DNA from: CAZTGZ01 sp044339595
GTDB taxonomy: Bacteria; Bacteroidota; Bacteroidia; NS11-12g; UBA9320
Assembly (NCBI GenBank): GCA_044339595.1
Contig: JBIIVF010000098.1
Coordinates: 1 to 9,331, forward strand
DNA: 9,331 nucleotides
Direction: 5' to 3'
Made by a program: the position numbers and the translations under genes. Shown here in pieces: positions 4,919-9,331 of the stretch. A model generated the notes under the pieces. That model made no database searches. It saw only the letters and a list, made by a program, of their open reading frames with translations, and was not told the origin of the DNA. Each line of letters begins with the position of its first letter. The stretch's first letter is position 1.

Positions 4919-6769
4919 TCAGATGATATTCTCAATTCTCACTGTTGTTCCTTTTTCAGTAGATGTTAAAACGAATTCCGCTCCCATTTCTTCTGCACGT
5001 TGTTTCATGTTTTGAATTCCATAACCTGGAGAATAGTTCGAAAGGTCGAATCCTATACCATTGTCTGTAATGGTAAAACTGTTCCTAGTGAATTTTATGT
5101 CAATGCGCGTTGCTTTTGAATATTTCATAGCGTTATTAATTACTTCCTGAGCAATTCGATATAGATGCAGTGCGTTAGATGCAATAATCTCTTCGTTCGG
5201 ATCAATTTCTAATGCACTGCACATCTCAAGTTTTCCCTCACTGCGTTTCTCAGCAAACAAGGAGATTTTCTCTAGCAAATCACCTTTTTGGATCGCGTCT
5301 TGTCGGATTGACCAGATCGTTTCACGTAACAATCCTGATGCCTCCCTGCTAAGTGAAGCAAGTTCGTTGAATTCATTTTTTTCCTCAATGTGCGGCGTGG
5401 AAGCGGCCTTAATATCGAGTTTGGATGTGATCAATGTGAGTTCTACACCAATATTGTCGTGCAAGTCACGAGCGATGCGCATGCGCTCGAATTCAAGATC
5501 CTTTAGGTTTTGTACTTCAAGCTTTCTTTTTTCAGAAATTCTTTTCAGCTGAATAGAAAACGCTGCCAGTAGGACTACCACAAATAAAAGCCCAAGAACC
5601 CAGATCCAGTTTCTGAATTCGTTAGTCTTCAATCGTTCCTCCAGAAAAGCCTTCTCCTTTTCAGTGGTTTTATACTTCACCGACAATTCGTTGAATGATC
5701 GATTATTTTTTTCGCTGTAAATTGAATCCTGGTAGTCTATATAATTATCGAAGTACTGATCGGCCTTTTCGTAGTTTCCTTTTAGGTGCTCGAGACGGGT
5801 CAGACCTTTGTATGCATTTCGCAGTTCGATATAAGAATTAATCTCTTTGGCCAAAATGAGAGATCTTTTAAGATTTGATTCACCTTGTTTAAATTCCTTT
5901 AGGTCAAGATAACATTGGCCGATATTGTTAAGAAGCGGTGTGAGGGCGGATTTACTTTTTAATTGTTCAGCAATTAGTTTCGCTTTCAAATAGTAGTTAA
6001 GTCCCTCCTGGATTTTACCTTGATTTCTAAAATTCACCCCGATGTTTTGATAGATGGTACATAAAAAATGAAGGTCTTTATCCTTGTCTATGTACTCAAG
6101 ACAATTGAAATACATGTCATTAGCTTGTTGAAAATGATTCATTTTCATGTAAAGAACACCTAGATTCCCATAGACTGAAGCCAATATGGGAGGGTCATTC
6201 ATCAACAATCCCGATTTTAGAGCTTTCTGGTAATAGTTTTCTGCTTCTTTGAAATTTTTGGTTTTTTCATAAATAGCTCCAATGTTGATTTGGAGTTGAG
6301 TTACCTGAGGTAGCGCATCGAATGATTCAAATATGTTGAGTGCAATTAGGTTGTCATTCAGGGCCTTTTTGAATTCACCTTTTTCGAAGTGGGCCAAGGC
6401 TAGTTTATTGTAAACTTTAGCCACTAGAATTTTTTCACCAGATTTCTTAGCAAGTGGCATTGCTTTTTTCATTAAAAGCAGGACACTGTCGTACATGCCT
6501 TTGTTGTAGTAAGAAATACTCCAATCACTTAGAACTTGAGCTTGTAGAGCAGGATCTTTTAATTTGGAAGCCTCGTCAAATGCTTTTTGTCCATAAATGA
6601 TCCCTTTGTTAACATCTGAGGAGGAATAATAGTACGAGAGGTCTGCTAATGCTTGAACCTTATCCTTCCCTTGAAGTTGAGACACCTTTCGTTCAAGATC
6701 TTTGATCTGAGAAAAGCTATTCAAACCAATTACTAAGAAACCGATGATAAGTAATATTCTTACCTTCAT
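4919..6769 (-). CDS. TPR-containing sensor histidine kinase (HisKA_3 / HATPase_c)
   Basis: The 616 residues comprise a signal peptide (1-20, cleavage near SFS-Q), a periplasmic array of TPR repeats (about 40-345, with typical A..Y...G..KEA..YY..AL units), a short coiled linker, one membrane helix (about 388-407, WIWVLGLLFVVVLLAAF), and a cytoplasmic NarX/DesK-type kinase core. The H-box is RIARDLHDNIG with the phosphorylated His437. The N-box is QEVINNAMKYS (541-551), the G1 box TDNGIGFD (568-575) and the G2 box GYGIQNM (582-588). All ATP-binding motifs are intact. It starts one base after the response-regulator stop (TAA-T-ATG), so the two are translationally coupled and are almost certainly cognate. 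The ligand is unknown; the TPR domain suggests a protein or peptide signal in the periplasm. Bacteroidota have many such kinases. Confidence 0.93.
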   Translation of the reverse strand: MKVRILLIIGFLVIGLNSFSQIKDLERKVSQLQGKDKVQALADLSYYYSSSDVNKGIIYGQKAFDEASKLKDPALQAQVLSDWSISYYNKGMYDSVLLLMKKAMPLAKKSGEKILVAKVYNKLALAHFEKGEFKKALNDNLIALNIFESFDALPQVTQLQINIGAIYEKTKNFKEAENYYQKALKSGLLMNDPPILASVYGNLGVLYMKMNHFQQANDMYFNCLEYIDKDKDLHFLCTIYQNIGVNFRNQGKIQEGLNYYLKAKLIAEQLKSKSALTPLLNNIGQCYLDLKEFKQGESNLKRSLILAKEINSYIELRNAYKGLTRLEHLKGNYEKADQYFDNYIDYQDSIYSEKNNRSFNELSVKYKTTEKEKAFLEERLKTNEFRNWIWVLGLLFVVVLLAAFSIQLKRISEKRKLEVQNLKDLEFERMRIARDLHDNIGVELTLITSKLDIKAASTPHIEEKNEFNELASLSREASGLLRETIWSIRQDAIQKGDLLEKISLFAEKRSEGKLEMCSALEIDPNEEIIASNALHLYRIAQEVINNAMKYSKATRIDIKFTRNSFTITDNGIGFDLSNYSPGYGIQNMKQRAEEMGAEFVLTSTEKGTTVRIENII

Positions 6770-6770
6770 A

Positions 6771-7418
6771 TTAAATAATTCCTACCTTTTGAGCCTTATC
6801 AAGCGCTCCGGTGCGGTTATTTACTTCTAATTTACGGTAAATGTTCTCAACATGTTTTCGGACAGTGCCGTAACTGATGAATAGATTGTCGGCAATTTGT
6901 TCGTAGCTGAGACCTTTGGATAAATGCTCTAGCACCTCTGTCTCGCGATCAGTTAACTGATAATCAACCTGATCCTTCACATTATGAGAGGGTGAAGATT
7001 TCCGTATTAGCTGCAAAGCTTTTTTTGCAATCATTGCACTCATGGGTATCCCTCCTTCTAATGCTTCAAAAATTGACCGGTGGATCTTTTGTGGGGCTTC
7101 GTCCTTTAATAGATATCCACAAGCACCGGCCATCATGGCATCAAATAGGTTTTGTTCATCATCAAATACGGAAGACATAACGATCTTTATTTGCGGCCAC
7201 CGCCGACTGATCAGAGAAGTTGCTTCTATCCCATTCATGACCGGCATATTAATGTCCATAACAATGACATCCACATTGTGGTCTTTTTCAAGGAAACGGA
7301 TGATAGCCTCTCCATTGGGAGCGCAATATTTCACTCTAAAATCACTTGATAGATGGATCTTTTCTTTTAGTGTTTCTGCGATACGCGAAATATCCTCAAC
7401 TATTGCTATCTGAATCAT
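6771..7418 (-). CDS. NarL/LuxR-family response regulator
   Basis: The 215-residue protein has a receiver domain with the acidic pair Glu8-Asp9, phospho-acceptor Asp55 (VIVMDINMP), Ser82 in the switch position and Lys105 (LLKDEAP). A linker leads to a LuxR/GerE helix-turn-helix at about 154-210 (LTDRETEVLEHLSKGLSYEQ, then TVRKHVENIYRKL). It should bind DNA as a phosphorylated dimer. I take the ATG at 7418 because MIQIAIVED begins the first receiver strand directly; a TTG at 7436 would add six residues and overlap the -7 promoter element. The gene leads an operon with the TPR kinase. A NarL-like 7-2-7 palindrome in its own promoter region suggests autoregulation. Confidence 0.94.
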   Translation of the reverse strand: MIQIAIVEDISRIAETLKEKIHLSSDFRVKYCAPNGEAIIRFLEKDHNVDVIVMDINMPVMNGIEATSLISRRWPQIKIVMSSVFDDEQNLFDAMMAGACGYLLKDEAPQKIHRSIFEALEGGIPMSAMIAKKALQLIRKSSPSHNVKDQVDYQLTDRETEVLEHLSKGLSYEQIADNLFISYGTVRKHVENIYRKLEVNNRTGALDKAQKVGII

Positions 7419-7433
7419 AAATTGAATTTTATA

Positions 7434-7464
7434 CAAATCTATGTTACCACAACGCTATTACAAA
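7434..7464 (-). promoter_or_regulatory. Bacteroidota-type promoter of the two-component operon
   Basis: Read on the reverse strand, TTTG (7464-7461) and TAGATTTG (7441-7434) are exact matches to the -33 and -7 consensus with a 19-base gap. The -7 element ends 15 bases before the ATG at 7418. The -33 element overlaps the left edge of the palindromic operator. Confidence 0.7.
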
Positions 7465-7483
7465 TACGCAGCTCTGCGTATTT
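7462..7483. promoter_or_regulatory. Palindromic operator, NarL-like 7-2-7 layout
   Basis: Perfect inverted repeat AAATACGCAG, spacer CT, CTGCGTATTT. The inner part is TACGCAG-CT-CTGCGTA, two 7-base half-sites with TAC/GTA ends and a 2-base spacer, the geometry known for NarL-type dimers. It is centred between the response-regulator operon and the secreted-protein gene and touches the -33 elements of both promoters. Confidence 0.65.
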
Positions 7484-7511
7484 CAGGACCAAATTTACCA
7501 TTGTAATTTCG
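7481..7511 (+). promoter_or_regulatory. Candidate promoter of the secreted Asp-box protein
   Basis: TTTC (7481-7484) and TAATTTCG (7504-7511), 19 bases apart, each miss the Bacteroidota consensus by one base. The two elements are exact mirror positions of the opposing promoter about the palindrome centre (7472.5). The imperfect match would suit a promoter that needs an activator. It leaves a leader of about 45 bases before the ATG at 7562. Confidence 0.45.
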
Positions 7512-7561
7512 TGCTGTGTCTTTCAATAATGAAAGCACCAGAAAAACTAATATATAAAATC

Positions 7562-8794
7562 ATGAAAAAATTACTAATTACAATCACTGCTACATTAATT
7601 ACGAATCTGTCTATAGCACAGTGGTCACAGGTCAATAACGGCCTGCAGAATCTATCCCTCGGGGTGCGTTCAATTTCAGGGCATAATGGTAAAATGTACA
7701 CGGGGACATTGAGTGGATTTAAATTGTATACAAGCTCCGATTACGGGAATAACTGGTCGGAAATCTCAACGCCGGTGATCAGTGGAATACCTGTTTCAAC
7801 TCATTCTTACGGAAACCGTCTCTTCTTCGGGTTAAATGTTTCATGGGATGATCTGTACTATACCGATGATGATGGAGCAACCTGGCAAGTCGCTAAAGGA
7901 GGTCCGAAAAGCTCTGTGGTGCGCGGGTTTTACACTTTATCAACTAAGATATTCTGTTATACAAGTAATTTAGGCATCTACAGATCAACGGATGGCGGAA
8001 CAAACTGGGCTCAGATCAATAATGGTTTAACCACTCTTAATGTTGTGAAAATAGAGGCTATTGGTAGTCGATTGTTCGCTTGTACCATCAATGGAGGTGT
8101 TTATTTGTCGGATGATAACGGGGACACTTGGGTTCAGTCAAATTCGGGTATTTCATCTAGCCATCTTGCAGGTTATCAATTATTTCGTTTGGGAACTGAC
8201 CTCTATTATTTAGATCAATCTACAGGAAGGTATAAAAGTACAGACCAAGGAAACAGCTGGAATTCTATCACCAAACCTTCATTTTGGGGGATTAAGCCCA
8301 GAATTGTTTATCGGAATGCACAATCAGGCAATATCTATATGAAAAATGCTTTTGGAGTATTTGGTGAAATAGATAGCCTTTTTGTCTCTTATAATGAAGG
8401 TGTTAACTGGACAAATATTACCGGAAATCTTCCACAAGCATTTAATGAGGCAGAATTCACCGAATACAACGGATATGTTTTCTATGCGTTTGATATTAGT
8501 GTTCCCAATCAAGGTATTTATAGATATGGCGATTTTAATGGACTCGGGGATAATAAAATCTGCTCATTAAGTATGTATCCCAATCCAGCAAGTGACAGGA
8601 TCAATTTGACCTCTGATCAACCCCTGCAATCGATCGTTATTCTTGATGTTTCAGGTAGAACGGTCCTTGTCAGAAGTTTGAATTTCAACAAAAGCTATTC
8701 ATTAGAACTTGCTGAACTCCCAAAAGGATATTATATACTCAAGTTGACAACTTCCAGCGGTAATCAAGTTACGAGAAAAGTGATCATCGAGTAG
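7562..8794 (+). CDS. Secreted Asp-box (BNR-like) propeller protein with type IX sorting domain
   Basis: I place the start at the ATG 7562, which gives a clean signal peptide (MKKLLITITATLITNLSIAQ, cleaved near AQ-W); the frame is open upstream to a GTG at 7511, but that would bury the signal. The 410-residue product carries six Asp-boxes (S/T-x-D-x-G-x-x-W): SSDYGNNW 58, TDDDGATW 101, STDGGTNW 142, SDDNGDTW 183, STDQGNSW 226 and the weaker SYNEGVNW 276. They are spaced 41-50 residues apart, as expected for blades of a beta-propeller. Residues about 333-410 (YPNPASDRINL, ILDVSGRTVL, LPKGYYILKL, RKVIIE) form a type A Por sorting domain, so the protein should cross the outer membrane by the type IX system and be released or surface-anchored. 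No sialidase catalytic residues were identified; a binding or photosystem/sortilin-like propeller role is as likely as an enzyme. It is transcribed divergently from the two-component operon. Confidence 0.9.
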   Translation: MKKLLITITATLITNLSIAQWSQVNNGLQNLSLGVRSISGHNGKMYTGTLSGFKLYTSSDYGNNWSEISTPVISGIPVSTHSYGNRLFFGLNVSWDDLYYTDDDGATWQVAKGGPKSSVVRGFYTLSTKIFCYTSNLGIYRSTDGGTNWAQINNGLTTLNVVKIEAIGSRLFACTINGGVYLSDDNGDTWVQSNSGISSSHLAGYQLFRLGTDLYYLDQSTGRYKSTDQGNSWNSITKPSFWGIKPRIVYRNAQSGNIYMKNAFGVFGEIDSLFVSYNEGVNWTNITGNLPQAFNEAEFTEYNGYVFYAFDISVPNQGIYRYGDFNGLGDNKICSLSMYPNPASDRINLTSDQPLQSIVILDVSGRTVLVRSLNFNKSYSLELAELPKGYYILKLTTSSGNQVTRKVIIE

Positions 8795-9263
8795 TCGAGG
8801 ACAACCACGATTAAAATAAATCTGAATTTAATCCTATGTCTTAGCATGCGACGGGCACAAGATAAAATTATTTTTCCCCCATCAACTTCTCCTGCGCTCC
8901 CAAATCACCTTTTGAAGTCGAGTGATCATCAGCAGGGACGTTGATGATGCCTATTCCAAAGAGCCCGTCCTCAACGTCCTCGCTTTTTCATAGGATCGAT
9001 TAAGCTTGTGAGTGCACCGGAGCGAGAGACGATTGAGGGTGATGGGTAAGTTGATGAAAAAAAGGAAACATCACACTTTTCCCAATCTCCAAACGGCCGG
9101 CGCCGGGATGACTCTTCAACCATTCATGACAGTTGATGGGCGCCCAAGGCAGGAGCGGCAGCCCGGAATGACCAAGGACCCTTGCCTGCCGAAGAAAAAG
9201 GGCGAGCGGCAGTAAAGCCCCTTTTGACGCGTTACAGACAATGGACTTGGGCATGAGGACTAT
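8795..9263. other. Non-coding tail, partly GC-rich with palindromes
   Basis: I see no supportable gene. Weak AT-rich inverted repeats (GATTAAA 8809-8815 / TTTAATC 8827-8833) follow the stop. From about 9000 the DNA is GC-richer and carries the palindromes CCGGCGCCGG (9097-9106) and GGGCGCCC (9138-9145), a direct repeat GAGCGGCAG (9153-9161 and 9204-9212) and a GGCAGG / CCTGCC pair. Frames are open on both strands here, but their peptides are low-complexity and lack domain features. Confidence 0.4.
8936..8988 (+). terminator. Long-loop terminator downstream of the Asp-box gene
   Basis: GGACGTTGA (8936-8944) pairs perfectly with TCAACGTCC (8971-8979) over a 26-base loop and is followed by TCGC and five T (8984-8988). 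It lies 142 bases past the stop. A competing stem (ATCATCA 8925-8931 with TGATGAT 8942-8948) shares three bases with it, so only one can form at a time. Confidence 0.45.
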
Positions 9264-9300
9264 AGCGGATGCCCGTCCGTTTGCCGCATAAATTGTTTAG
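9264..9300 (+). repeat. Copy 2 of the short dispersed sequence
   Basis: AGCGGATG followed by CCCGTCCGTTT (9272-9282), CCGC, a TAAA run and TTTAGCG (9297 onward) parallels the sequence at 3187-3227. The exact core is 11 bases and the remainder is diverged. The preceding GGACTATAGCGGAT is a string I associate with intergenic DNA of flavobacterial genomes, from memory only. Confidence 0.4.
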
Positions 9301-9331
9301 CGTACAAGGGGTTAAAAAAAAGGCGAAGGAA

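Noticed and set aside
7042..7413. 123-codon + strand ORF inside the response regulator
   Set aside because: Entirely antisense to a gene with all receiver and HTH motifs intact; the peptide has no domain features.
7419..7436. TTG start extending the response regulator by six residues
   Set aside because: The extension overlaps the -7 promoter element, and the receiver domain begins naturally at the ATG at 7418.
7511..7561. GTG start extending the Asp-box protein by 17 residues
   Set aside because: It would put residues ahead of a canonical signal peptide, and the GTG falls within the candidate -7 element.
9000..9254. Overlapping ORFs on both strands in the GC-rich tail (84 and 67 codons)
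   Set aside because: No motifs, no start signals, and coding-like openness on both strands is explained by GC-rich palindromic sequence with few stops.
1..9331. CRISPR array, tRNA or rRNA genes
   Set aside because: No regularly spaced direct repeats, no cloverleaf with a T-loop GTTCRA pattern, and no rRNA signature sequences were seen on reading both strands.

Overview
The window reads as a chromosomal stretch from a member of the Bacteroidota, probably a flavobacterium- or cytophaga-like lineage. Three things point there. One protein ends in a type IX secretion (Por) C-terminal sorting domain. A histidine kinase has the phylum-typical layout of signal peptide, TPR repeats, one membrane helix and a HisKA_3 core. 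The promoters fit the Bacteroidota TTTG / TAnnTTTG pattern rather than the E. coli -35/-10, and start codons lack clear Shine-Dalgarno sequences.

Bases 1-2902 look like ordinary core genome. They hold the 3' part of an outer-membrane beta-barrel gene, a gene-poor stretch with one doubtful 60-codon reverse-strand ORF, gcvT (glycine cleavage T-protein) behind a well-formed promoter that almost touches its ATG, and, 25 bases later, a SAM methyltransferase with an N-terminal four-cysteine zinc-ribbon-like segment. A G-run-rich stretch follows the methyltransferase stop.

Bases about 3180-4850 are accessory. An AT-rich gene for a secreted alpha/beta-hydrolase lipoprotein sits in what looks like a single integron-type gene cassette. 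A GTTAGCGGTA start is matched by a perfect inverse, TACCGCTAAC, just after the gene; an attC-like hairpin follows it and ends at a GTT crossover core. No integrase is visible. Next come a compact multi-stem inverted-repeat element, a terminator-like stem with a seven-T tract, and the frameshifted remains of a transposase that looks like the IS4 family with an N-terminal DUF4372-like region.

Bases 4919-8794 form one regulatory module. A NarL/LuxR-type response regulator and a TPR histidine kinase are transcribed leftward, one base apart. A secreted protein with six Asp-box repeats and a type IX sorting domain is transcribed rightward. Between them lie two divergent promoters placed symmetrically around a perfect 10-2-10 palindrome whose core is TACGCAG-CT-CTGCGTA, the 7-2-7 architecture of NarL-type sites. 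The simplest reading is that the response regulator controls both its own operon and the secreted propeller protein.

Bases 8795-9331 hold no gene I recognise. There is a long-loop terminator-like hairpin, a GC-richer stretch with palindromes, and at the far end a sequence sharing an 11-base exact core (CCCGTCCGTTT) and looser similarity with the sequence just left of the cassette.
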